DNA of 64,000 bases from Shouchella tritolerans (GTDB lineage: Bacteria; Bacillota; Bacilli; Bacillales; Bacillaceae_D), in the NCBI RefSeq assembly GCF_025770735.1, contig NZ_JAODPB010000001.1, positions 434,001 to 498,000 on the forward strand, given 5' to 3'. Shown here one piece after another: positions 8,933 to 16,545 of this stretch. The notes under the pieces are model-generated. The model saw nothing but the letters and a program-made list of their open reading frames with translations. It was not told the origin of the DNA and did not search any database. Within the stretch, counting starts at the first letter, position 1, and each line of letters begins with the position of its first letter. The translations under genes were made by a program, and so were the position numbers.

Positions 8933-9065
8933 CGTGCATTTTTCAGTTAACCGCAAAGGTGATCCATTGATTTGGATGACACTAGTATGACTAATGTTGT
9001 GGGGGTAAGGGTTTCTGAATGATTTGACTTAAATGAAAGATTGTGGAAAGAGATGAAATAAAAAG

Positions 9066-9118
9066 TTTGAGCGCTCCCAAAAAAAGTGTTTGACATACTT
9101 AAAAAAATTTTTTAGTAT
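9066..9118 (+). promoter_or_regulatory. SigA promoter and operator of the ureide cluster
   Basis: TTGACA (9090-9095) and TAGTAT (9113-9118) are 17 bp apart. The interval ATACTTAAAAAAATTTTTTAGTAT (9095-9118; 24 bp, nearly perfectly self-complementary) covers the spacer and the -10, so it may be an operator. TTTGAGCGCTCCCA at 9066-9079 weakly resembles a CcpA cre site. Confidence 0.65.
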
Positions 9119-9149
9119 ATCTAATATAAAGTTAGTAGGAGGATAGGTT

Positions 9150-9821
9150 GTGGAAAGGATCGAAGATGAGTTGCCTTTTCTGACTTCACTAATGAAAGGC
9201 ATTGCCAATCAATTTGGCGACTCATGTGAAGTTGTTCTTCTGGATCTTATTCAGTACGAGGAATATGGAAGCGGTTTAATTGTACACATTGAAAATGGCC
9301 ATGTGACCGGAAGAAAAGTGGGCGACAGTGGAACAAACATAGGACTAGAGGTATTAAGGGGGAGTGTCGTTGAAGGAGACAAGTACAATTATTTAACGAA
9401 AACGAAGAGTGGTCGAATGCTTAAATCGACAACCATGTATTTTCGCAATATGGAAAAGGTACCAATCGGCTGTATTTGTATTAATGTTGATATTACCGAT
9501 TTAATGATGTCTGAATCAGCCATTCATCAATTTATTGAATTAGAAGGCTTGCGAACAGATGTAAATGAGGTTTTTGTTAACAATGTGAATGATGTGTTGG
9601 ATGTGTTGATTCAAGAAGCTCAAGACCACGTGGGCAAGCCTGTTGCTTTAATGGGCAAGGACGACAAGATAAAAGGGGTGGAATACTTAGATAAAAAAGG
9701 CGCGTTTCTGATAAAGAAATCAGGCGATAAAATTTGTGAATACTATGCAATTTCGAAGTTCACTCTTTATAACTATTTAGATACAATTCGAGCTGCTGAA
9801 AAGAAAGGGAGATTAGGATGA
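9150..9821 (+). CDS. DauR/YheO-like transcriptional regulator
   Basis: A 223-residue protein with an N-terminal YheO-type PAS-like sensor domain (about residues 10-120, with PIGCICINVDIT) and a C-terminal helix-turn-helix of the DauR type (about residues 165-220, ending YYAISKFTLYNYLDTIR). The GTG at 9150 is preceded by AGGAGGA. Characterised relatives include DauR, a repressor of D-arginine catabolism, so a sensor for a small nitrogenous ligand is plausible. It is the first gene of the ureide cluster and overlaps the RidA gene by four bases, so it is probably an autoregulated in-operon controller. Confidence 0.8.
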   Translation: MERIEDELPFLTSLMKGIANQFGDSCEVVLLDLIQYEEYGSGLIVHIENGHVTGRKVGDSGTNIGLEVLRGSVVEGDKYNYLTKTKSGRMLKSTTMYFRNMEKVPIGCICINVDITDLMMSESAIHQFIELEGLRTDVNEVFVNNVNDVLDVLIQEAQDHVGKPVALMGKDDKIKGVEYLDKKGAFLIKKSGDKICEYYAISKFTLYNYLDTIRAAEKKGRLG

Positions 9822-10195
9822 AAGAAGAAATTAAAACAGCCTTAGCACCGATGCCTGGAGGGCATTTTTCTCAAGGAATTAAAGTCAATAACAGAATATA
9901 CGTAGCAGGGCAAGTTCCGATAAATGCAGAGACAGGCAAAATGCCAAATACAATTGAGGAGCAAACAAGGCAAGCATTAATAAATATTAAACATGTACTG
10001 GCTGCGGCTGGCGCAAGCTTAGAGCATGTCGTTAAGGTGAATACCTATTTAACCGATTTGGATGACTTCGATAAATACAACGAAGTTTACAAAGAGTTTT
10101 TTAAGGAGCCGCTGCCAGTAAGAACAACTTGTGGCTGCCAATTAAAAGGCATTCCGATTGAAATTGACGCAATTGCCGAATTGGATGATGAATAA
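9818..10195 (+). CDS. RidA-family (YjgF/YER057c) protein
   Basis: A 125-residue trimeric-fold protein of the Rid family. GQVPINAETGK, VVKVNTYLTD and VRTTCGCQL are family motifs; the conserved arginine that binds the substrate carboxylate in deaminating members is in VRTT. RidA proteins hydrolyse reactive imines/enamines, and relatives such as RutC work in pyrimidine breakdown. Overlap with the regulator (ATGA) and the following SDR gene place it in the ureide operon, where it may remove an imine or aminoacrylate-like intermediate. Confidence 0.85.
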   Translation: MKEEIKTALAPMPGGHFSQGIKVNNRIYVAGQVPINAETGKMPNTIEEQTRQALINIKHVLAAAGASLEHVVKVNTYLTDLDDFDKYNEVYKEFFKEPLPVRTTCGCQLKGIPIEIDAIAELDDE

Positions 10196-10235
10196 TCTTA
10201 TTTGGCTTTCAAAAATCAAACGGCGGTGATAGAAG

Positions 10236-10991
10236 ATGAAATTAGAAGGAAAGGTAGCTATTATCACGGGAGCTGGACCGGGAAATGGAATAGGCAGAGA
10301 AATCGCCCGTGCTTTTTCGAAGGAAGGGGCAACATTATCGCTTCATTACTTAGCAAGGAATGAGCAAGTAAAAGAGGCCTTTTTTGAAGAAGTAAAGGAT
10401 TATGGATCGGATGTTTGTGTAGTTGAGGGGGATATTTCCAAAGAAGAAACAGCAAGAAGCTTAATCACAAAAACGCTAGATAAATATGGGAAAATTGACA
10501 TTTTAATAAATAATGCCGGAATTTCTACACCGGCATTATTAAAAGATATGTCCGTATCCAATTGGGATCGGATGATCGAAGTCAATTTAAGAAGTGTGTT
10601 CTTAACAACGAGATTGGCGATTCCTTCCATGATTGCCCAACGTTTTGGGAGAGTCATTAATATTTCCTCACAAGTAGGACAAAAGGGAAGCATAGAGCAT
10701 TGCCATTATGCGGCTGCAAAAGCAGGGGTGATTGGCTTTACGAAATCACTCGCCATGGAAGTAGGGCCATATGGGATTACAGCAAATTGTATTGCTCCTG
10801 GTCCGATTGAAACTCAGTTAATGAGTGAGGTGAGCGAAGAATGGAGAAATAAGAAGTTGAAAGAGTTGGTCATTCCAAGGTTTGGCAAAGCAAATGAAGT
10901 TGCGCCTACAGCAGTATTTTTAGCTAGTCCTGATGGCAACCTTTATACCGGACAAACATTAGGACCGAATTGTGGCGATGTGATGCTTTAA
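10236..10991 (+). CDS. Short-chain dehydrogenase/reductase (SDR)
   Basis: A 251-residue classical SDR. The cofactor motif is TGAGPGNGIG near residue 10, followed by NNAG, the catalytic Ser in ISSQVGQ and the YAAAK pair (Tyr/Lys). It resembles FabG-type reductases, but the extended PGNGIGRE cofactor loop and the pathway context suggest a catabolic dehydrogenase. The ATG follows GGCGGTGATAGAAG. It is the third gene of the ureide operon. The substrate is unknown; an alcohol or semialdehyde derived from the ring is a reasonable guess. Confidence 0.85.
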   Translation: MKLEGKVAIITGAGPGNGIGREIARAFSKEGATLSLHYLARNEQVKEAFFEEVKDYGSDVCVVEGDISKEETARSLITKTLDKYGKIDILINNAGISTPALLKDMSVSNWDRMIEVNLRSVFLTTRLAIPSMIAQRFGRVINISSQVGQKGSIEHCHYAAAKAGVIGFTKSLAMEVGPYGITANCIAPGPIETQLMSEVSEEWRNKKLKELVIPRFGKANEVAPTAVFLASPDGNLYTGQTLGPNCGDVML

Positions 10992-11010
10992 ATATGCTTC
11001 AACCAAAAAA

Positions 11011-11024
11011 TGTATACGTTTACA
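11011..11024 (+). promoter_or_regulatory. Candidate CcpA cre site before the NCS1 permease gene
   Basis: TGTATACGTTTACA differs from the ideal palindrome TGTAAACGTTTACA at one position. It lies 33 bp upstream of the permease start inside the cluster, which would give carbon catabolite control of the transport and hydrolysis genes. Confidence 0.5.
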
Positions 11025-11056
11025 AAATCCGATTTTTTATTGAAGGGGGAAGATGA

Positions 11057-12523
11057 ATGGAATTCAACAAAGGTATTTTAAAAGTGAAGCCAGATCCTTC
11101 TTTGCATAATGCCGATTTAGCTCCAGTATCAGGAGCTAAAAAAGGCTGGACATGGTGGTCCTATTCAGCCATTTGGATGGGAATCGTGCATAATTTAGTT
11201 GCTTGGCAAGTAGCGGCGCATTTAATGGCCGTTGGCTTAAGTTTTTGGCAAGCGTTGTTGTGTATTTTAGTAGCGTATGCCGTTGCTTTTATCGCGATCC
11301 TTTTCAATAGCTACTCGGGGGCCAAATACGGCGTACCGTTTCCAGTGCTAATTCGAGCTGCTTTTGGGACTAAAGGGGCCCATCTTCCCGTCTTCATTCG
11401 GGCTGTTTTAGGCGTGTTTTGGTTTGGCGTCCATATGTATTTAGGAAGTATGGCGGTTAATGCGATATTAGGTGCTTCGTTTTCCTTCTGGGAAAGTTTA
11501 GGGGAGTACAGATTGTTAGGAATGGGTTTAAATAGTTTTATTGCCTATGTCATTACTTGGATCCTCCATGCTTATATTATTACACACGATATTGAACGCG
11601 TAAGGAAATTTGAGAACTGGGCTGGACCATTGGTCATGATCGTAGGGTTAGGGCTTGTCTGGTGGGCAATAGAGCAAGCCAATGGTTTAGGAAACCTAGT
11701 GTCTATCCCCAGTACCGTTTCGGGAACAGAGTTTTGGATTACATTCTTCTTAGGAATGTCAGCGTTGCTCGGTACGGTCGCGACTTTAATTTTAAACATA
11801 TCGGATTTAACAAGATTTTCAAGAAGCCAGAAAGATCATATGGTCGGACAAGGGATTGGCATGCCGTTAATGTTTGTGTTGTTTTCGGTCATGGCTCTCC
11901 TGACAACCGCTGGTACCATGATTGCGTTTGGTGAAGCAATTACGAATCCGATCGACGTCTTAACACGTTTCGACCACCCCCTTATTGTGATTCTCGGCGC
12001 TGTTTCCATATTAGTGTCTACGCTTTCTGTTAATGTGGCAACGAACGGAGTCGCAGTAGGTTACGATCTAACTAGTTTGATGCCCACTAGACTGAATTTT
12101 GGAAAATCAGCCCTTATTGCCATCATTATTGGGGCGATTTCAGCTCCTTGGTTATGGTATCAAGAAGGAGGATCGTTTGACCTTGTCATGGGGGCAGTTG
12201 GTGCTACAATGGGTCCTGTTCTTGGCGTTATGCTTGTAGACTTTTTCATCATCCGCAAAATGAATTATGATGTTGATAGTTTGTTCATACACACTGGCCA
12301 ATATGGTGGGTGGAATAAAAGTGCAATCGCATCCTTTGTAATTGGCATTGTTGCAGCCTTTATTGGTCTGATTATTCCGTCACTGAGCATTCTCTATAGT
12401 TTTAACTGGTTTATAGGCGTAGGAATTGCTGGGGTGACTTACCTATTACTTATGTGGTCGAAACGGAGTTCGAGTGTGATGAATACCAATCTTACTGAGG
12501 AGGAGATTGCGAATGATAAGTAA
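11057..12523 (+). CDS. NCS1-family nucleobase/hydantoin/allantoin permease
   Basis: A 488-residue protein with about twelve transmembrane segments, of the cytosine/purine/allantoin permease family (PucI, Mhp1 relatives). The conserved N-terminal region WWSYSAIWMGIVHNLVAW and the TM3 segment PVLIRAAFG fit. The ATG follows AAGGGGGAAG. NCS1 carriers import hydantoins, allantoin, uracil or cytosine with Na+ or H+. Followed directly, with 11 bp overlap, by a carbamoyl-amino-acid hydrolase and then a hydantoinase, it very likely imports the ring substrate of those enzymes. Confidence 0.88.
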   Translation: MEFNKGILKVKPDPSLHNADLAPVSGAKKGWTWWSYSAIWMGIVHNLVAWQVAAHLMAVGLSFWQALLCILVAYAVAFIAILFNSYSGAKYGVPFPVLIRAAFGTKGAHLPVFIRAVLGVFWFGVHMYLGSMAVNAILGASFSFWESLGEYRLLGMGLNSFIAYVITWILHAYIITHDIERVRKFENWAGPLVMIVGLGLVWWAIEQANGLGNLVSIPSTVSGTEFWITFFLGMSALLGTVATLILNISDLTRFSRSQKDHMVGQGIGMPLMFVLFSVMALLTTAGTMIAFGEAITNPIDVLTRFDHPLIVILGAVSILVSTLSVNVATNGVAVGYDLTSLMPTRLNFGKSALIAIIIGAISAPWLWYQEGGSFDLVMGAVGATMGPVLGVMLVDFFIIRKMNYDVDSLFIHTGQYGGWNKSAIASFVIGIVAAFIGLIIPSLSILYSFNWFIGVGIAGVTYLLLMWSKRSSSVMNTNLTEEEIANDK

Positions 12524-13742
12524 ACAAAGGCTTTATGATCGAATAGAGTCTCTCGCCGAGATTGGGAAAACGGCAGATGGAGGGGTAACCCGGATCGCTT
12601 TTACAGAAGAGTACAAAAAAGGGTTGGATCTAATCACCTCTTGGATGGAACAAGCTGGGATGAATGTAAGGATGGATCAAGCAGGGAATTTAATTGGGAG
12701 ATTAGAAGCCGGTAGTTCGAATCTCCCAGCGGTAGCGATAGGATCGCATATCGATTCCGTTGGCAACGGTGGTAAATTTGATGGAACCGTAGGTGTCATC
12801 GCGGGAATAGAAGTCGCTCAACATCTATATGAAGAAAATATCTCAATCAATCGGCCGCTGGAAGTCATCGCTTTTTGCGAAGAAGAAGGTTCTCGTTTCC
12901 AATCTGGCGGAGTCTATGGAAGTCGAGCAATGGCTGGGAAGATTACCGCTGATGATTTAGCTGTCCGTGATAAAAATGGGGTAACTAGATATGAGGTGCT
13001 CAAACAGTCAGGTTTAGACCCCGATCGTATTCAAGAAGCCGTCCGAGATCGCAATGACATTGGCCTTTACTTAGAAATGCATATCGAGCAAGGCCCGATT
13101 TTAGCTGATAAAAAGATCCCTGTCGGAATTATTACTGGAATAACAGGATTGTCGCTAACAGAAATCGTGTTTGAAGGGGAGTCAAACCATGTTGGTGCCA
13201 CCCCTATGAATATGCGGAATGATGCACTGTTAGGCGCTTGTGAAGCAGCTCTCGCTGTCGAAAAAATCGTCAACCACTATGGGGGAACGGCAGTAGGAAC
13301 CGCCGCGACAATGGATGTCTATCCAAGCCAGGTTAACATTATACCAGGAAAAGTTTCTACTATAGTAGATGTTCGCGATGTAGATGTGGAAAGAAGAGAA
13401 AAGATCCTCCATGATTTAGAAAAGAAAGTGCAAGATATATGCAAAAACAGAGGACTGCACTATCAATTCATCACAAAACTAAAAGCAAATCCAGCGATGG
13501 CGGCAACCCACGTATTCTCGCGAATGAAGTTGGAAAGCGAGCGATTGAATCTTAATACGTATGAGATGCCAAGTGGCGGGGGACATGATGCCCAGTTAAT
13601 AGCTGAATTTACCGACATGGGAATGATCTTTGTTCGCTCTGAAAACGGCAGTCATAATCCAAAGGAGTATGCGGCTCCCGAAGACATTGCAAGTGGGACA
13701 GAGTTGCTATCCAACGTTGCTATGCATTACCTTAAAGGTTAA
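12513..13742 (+). CDS. M20-family N-carbamoyl-amino acid / allantoate amidohydrolase
   Basis: A 409-residue binuclear-metal amidohydrolase of the HyuC/AllC/PucF group. The ATG at 12513 lies 7 bp after GAGGAGGAG and overlaps the end of the permease gene. Metal and catalytic motifs are GSHIDSVGNGGKFDGTVG, AFCEEEGSRF and LEMHIEQGPIL, with the C-terminal SGGGHDAQ. Members hydrolyse N-carbamoyl-L-amino acids, beta-ureidopropionate or allantoate to release CO2 and ammonia. The neighbouring dihydropyrimidinase makes N-carbamoyl products, so this enzyme would catalyse the second hydrolysis. Allantoate is less likely because the next gene is hydantoinase-like, not allantoinase, but the two are hard to separate by eye. 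Confidence 0.88.
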   Translation: MISKQRLYDRIESLAEIGKTADGGVTRIAFTEEYKKGLDLITSWMEQAGMNVRMDQAGNLIGRLEAGSSNLPAVAIGSHIDSVGNGGKFDGTVGVIAGIEVAQHLYEENISINRPLEVIAFCEEEGSRFQSGGVYGSRAMAGKITADDLAVRDKNGVTRYEVLKQSGLDPDRIQEAVRDRNDIGLYLEMHIEQGPILADKKIPVGIITGITGLSLTEIVFEGESNHVGATPMNMRNDALLGACEAALAVEKIVNHYGGTAVGTAATMDVYPSQVNIIPGKVSTIVDVRDVDVERREKILHDLEKKVQDICKNRGLHYQFITKLKANPAMAATHVFSRMKLESERLNLNTYEMPSGGGHDAQLIAEFTDMGMIFVRSENGSHNPKEYAAPEDIASGTELLSNVAMHYLKG

Positions 13743-13755
13743 TGGAGATGATCGT

Positions 13756-15141
13756 ATGGCTACAGTCATTAAAAATGGAATCATTGTTACACCTACTGAT
13801 ACATTTAAGTCAGATATGGCAATCGAAAAAGGAATCATTGCAAAACTATCGGACTGTATTGTTCCAACGAGTCAAGACAGCGTCATTGATGCGGAGGGAA
13901 AATACGTACTGCCAGGCGGTATAGATCCCCATGCACACTTAGCGATTTCAGGGACAGTGGATGATTTTGAGAGCGGGACGAGGGCAGCAGCATCAGGTGG
14001 CATCACATCGATCATTAATTTTACCGATCCAACACCTGACCAAGGCTCATTTTTAGACGATTTAAAGAAATGGAAACAAAAGGCAGAACATTCAATCATT
14101 GATTATGGCTTTCACTCGATTATTAATCGATGTGACGATGCCGTATTAGACGAAATCGCTCAATTGCCGGAAAATGGAGTCACCTCCATTAAGCTGTTTA
14201 TGGCTTACAGAGGAACAAACATGGTCAATGATACGGACCTGTTCCATTTAATGAAAAAGGCTTCTGAAGCAGGAATGGTCACAAACGTCCATGCTGAGCA
14301 CGGGGATATCATTGATTTGTTAATTGAAGAACAGCGACGAAAAGGGAATACCGCTCCAATCTACCATGCTTACACTCGCCCTGCCTTACTTGAGGCAGAA
14401 GCCGTCAATCGAGTCTTGACCATTGCAGAACTATTACAGGCTCCTGTCTATATCGTGCACGTATCCAGTAAAGAAGCATTGGTGGAAGTACAGAGGGCAA
14501 AGGAACGTGGTGTGAACGTATATGGAGAAACTTGCCCCCATTATTTATTGCTTGACGAAGACTATTTAAAACGGGATCGTCCAGAAGCGGTGAAATACAT
14601 CTGTTCGCCACCTTTACGGACAAAAAAGGACCAGAGCGCATTATGGAAAGGGCTTCAAACAAGTGCCTTATCCGTGATTGGATCAGACCATGCTTCCCAC
14701 CCGTATAAGAACGGGAAAACCCGAGGCATTGATGATTTCACAAAAGCGCCGAATGGATTGCCAAGCATCGAAAACATCTACCCATTGCTTTATCATTTTG
14801 GCGTCCATGAGAAAAGAATATCTCTACAAACGTTTGCTAAGGTGATTAGCTTAAATGCAGCAAAAATATTTGGGCTATACCCTAAAAAAGGAATCATCCA
14901 GGTGGGAAGTGACGCAGATTTAGTGCTACTAGACCCTAACAGGACAACGTTGATTTCCGAAAAAAGCCAGCATCAAAAAACAGAATACAACGTTTACGAA
15001 GGATTTGAAACAAAAGGGACAATCACGCACGTCTTGTCACGGGGAGACGTGATTGTAAAAGATCATCATATAGTAGGTGAGCCGGGACGTGGCGAATTTT
15101 TACATCGAAAAAAACATACCAGTTTCGATCCCAGAGGGTGA
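13756..15141 (+). CDS. Dihydropyrimidinase / hydantoinase (cyclic amidohydrolase)
   Basis: A 461-residue amidohydrolase. The start is the ATG at 13756 (MATVIKNG), 14 bp after the stop codon of the M20 gene; longer readings overlap that gene. Binuclear-metal residues are visible: HxH in GGIDPHAHLA, the carboxylated lysine in TSIKLFMAY, histidines in VHAEHGD and YIVHVSS, and Asp in GSDHASH. It opens cyclic imides such as dihydrouracil or 5-substituted hydantoins to N-carbamoyl acids. Allantoinase is a close relative. It probably acts before the M20 enzyme in the same operon. Confidence 0.88.
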   Translation: MATVIKNGIIVTPTDTFKSDMAIEKGIIAKLSDCIVPTSQDSVIDAEGKYVLPGGIDPHAHLAISGTVDDFESGTRAAASGGITSIINFTDPTPDQGSFLDDLKKWKQKAEHSIIDYGFHSIINRCDDAVLDEIAQLPENGVTSIKLFMAYRGTNMVNDTDLFHLMKKASEAGMVTNVHAEHGDIIDLLIEEQRRKGNTAPIYHAYTRPALLEAEAVNRVLTIAELLQAPVYIVHVSSKEALVEVQRAKERGVNVYGETCPHYLLLDEDYLKRDRPEAVKYICSPPLRTKKDQSALWKGLQTSALSVIGSDHASHPYKNGKTRGIDDFTKAPNGLPSIENIYPLLYHFGVHEKRISLQTFAKVISLNAAKIFGLYPKKGIIQVGSDADLVLLDPNRTTLISEKSQHQKTEYNVYEGFETKGTITHVLSRGDVIVKDHHIVGEPGRGEFLHRKKHTSFDPRG

Positions 15142-15146
15142 TCAAC

Positions 15147-16046
15147 ATGAATGTTCTAATCACAGGAAGTTCTGGATTAATAGGCCAGCACTTGGCATCT
15201 TTACTCACTGAAAAAAAGATCCGTGCAGTTGGGTACGACAGAAATCCTCCAGAGGCAAAGGAAGGCAACTATCTATTTGAACAAGGCGAACTAGAAGACT
15301 TTCCTCGTTTAGCGGCGGTTATTAAAAAGCATCACATTGATGCGATTGTCCACGGAGGGGGCATTTCTCATCCGCTCGTAGGAAGCAGGTCGCCAAACCA
15401 AGTGGTGCAGACCAATATAGTTGGAACAAATTATATCTATGAGGCCGCGAACATATTTAAAGTGAAAACCGTGATCTATTTAAGTTCAGCGGCCGTTTAT
15501 GGCGATAACAACACCGCTTCTTTACTGGAAGATATAAAGCCTACCCCTACGTCAATTTACGGGGTATCTAAAATAGCCGGGGAATATTTAGCGCAACTGT
15601 TTGCGAAGCAATTTGGGCTGGAAATCATCACATTAAGATTCCCTTTTGTTTATGGGCCCGGTCGGAGGATGCCAGATCCCATCAATGACCTCATTATCAA
15701 AGCGAAAAATGGGGAAAACATCACAGTAGATGGGATGGACCAGCAGCTAGAATTTATCTATGTGAAAGATGCGGTCAGGGCGATCTGGCTTGCATTAAAG
15801 GCTGAACACATTCGGGGAGAGGTAGTGAACATCGGGACGGGACAGCTGACGCCGATTAGAGAAATCGCTGCCAATGTCCACGAGATGTTTCCTAATGTGA
15901 CCATGAAAGAAGGGCATGGAAAGTTGGAGTACGATGAAATGGGGGCGCTTGATTGCTCTAAAGCAAAGCGAATACTCGGGTTCGAACCTCTTTATTCTTT
16001 AAAAAGCGGAATGCTTGAATACGCAAAGTGGATAATTAATCAATAA
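15147..16046 (+). CDS. NAD-dependent epimerase/dehydratase (extended SDR)
   Basis: A 299-residue extended SDR starting at the ATG at 15147, with AGAGGG upstream. The Rossmann motif is TGSSGLIGQH, the catalytic serines/threonine are in YLSSAAVYG, and the Tyr/Lys pair is YGVSK. RFPFVYGPGRRMPDP and the C-terminal substrate domain resemble GalE-like or sugar/uronate dehydrogenase relatives. It is the last gene before a terminator and 5 bp after the hydantoinase gene, so it is part of the operon. An epimerase or dehydrogenase of this kind is unusual in hydantoin clusters; the role is unknown. Confidence 0.78.
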   Translation: MNVLITGSSGLIGQHLASLLTEKKIRAVGYDRNPPEAKEGNYLFEQGELEDFPRLAAVIKKHHIDAIVHGGGISHPLVGSRSPNQVVQTNIVGTNYIYEAANIFKVKTVIYLSSAAVYGDNNTASLLEDIKPTPTSIYGVSKIAGEYLAQLFAKQFGLEIITLRFPFVYGPGRRMPDPINDLIIKAKNGENITVDGMDQQLEFIYVKDAVRAIWLALKAEHIRGEVVNIGTGQLTPIREIAANVHEMFPNVTMKEGHGKLEYDEMGALDCSKAKRILGFEPLYSLKSGMLEYAKWIINQ

Positions 16047-16094
16047 AAAGCAAGGAAAAAGCTAGCGGCAAAGGCGGTCATATTATACAGCCTG

Positions 16095-16128
16095 AAGGCT
16101 CCTCCAATCATGTTGAGGAGCCTTTGTC
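16095..16128 (+). terminator. Terminator of the ureide cluster
   Basis: Perfect 10-bp arms AAGGCTCCTC (16095-16104) and GAGGAGCCTT (16115-16124), then TGTCGTTTTC. Confidence 0.85.
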
Positions 16129-16384
16129 GTTTTCACAATGTTCATCGTCCATACCTCGGAATCGATACAGTCCATCTTTCTGGTGAAGGCTTTGAGAGCT
16201 TCGTCAAAGTTGGAGAAAAGGTCACAGCTGGCCAAAAACGATTGTCTTTTGACTTAAACCTCATAAAGACTAAATCTGCGATCACGCCACTATCATTACA
16301 AATATGGACAAAGTGGCAGGCCTTCAGTACAATTACGGGATCGCTACGACAGACACGACTGTTTTAGTTGTACATGTAAAGTAA
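16126..16384 (+). pseudogene. Frameshifted remnant of a PTS glucose-type EIIA domain
   Basis: Translation reads YLGIDTVHLSGEGFESFVKV, VGEKVTAGQ and LSFDLNLIKTK, then TP at about 16288. After a single-base shift it continues in another frame with ITNMDKVAGLQYNYGIA and VLVVHVK to TAA at 16384. This is the C-terminal half of an EIIA(Glc)/Crr-type domain, which carries phosphate from HPr to sugar permeases. The part before LGIDTV, including the active-site HFVAID-like region, is missing, and no start codon or promoter is visible. It is a dead fragment between the ureide cluster and agcS. Confidence 0.75.
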
Positions 16385-16446
16385 CAGTATAGGAAGCGCT
16401 CAACGACTTGTGAGATCCAATGGAACTTAGTAACAACAGGAGGTAA

Positions 16447-16478
16447 ATCGGGAGAACCGCTGCAAAGGGTCTCTCGAT
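16447..16478 (-). terminator. Possible terminator of the AgcS-type symporter gene
   Basis: ATCGGGAGAACC (16447-16458) pairs with GGGTCTCTCGAT (16467-16478) with a bulge. It lies 68 bp past the symporter stop. T-runs on both sides are short. Confidence 0.4.
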
Positions 16479-16545
16479 TTTATGTTTCAAGACGCTTTGA
16501 GGCACTTCCATTTCATTTTGCGAAAAGAACGAAAGGCGAGTGGGC

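Noticed and set aside
16110-16367. 85-codon frame as a complete gene
   Set aside because: It is the frameshifted PTS EIIA remnant; the true reading changes frame at about 16290.
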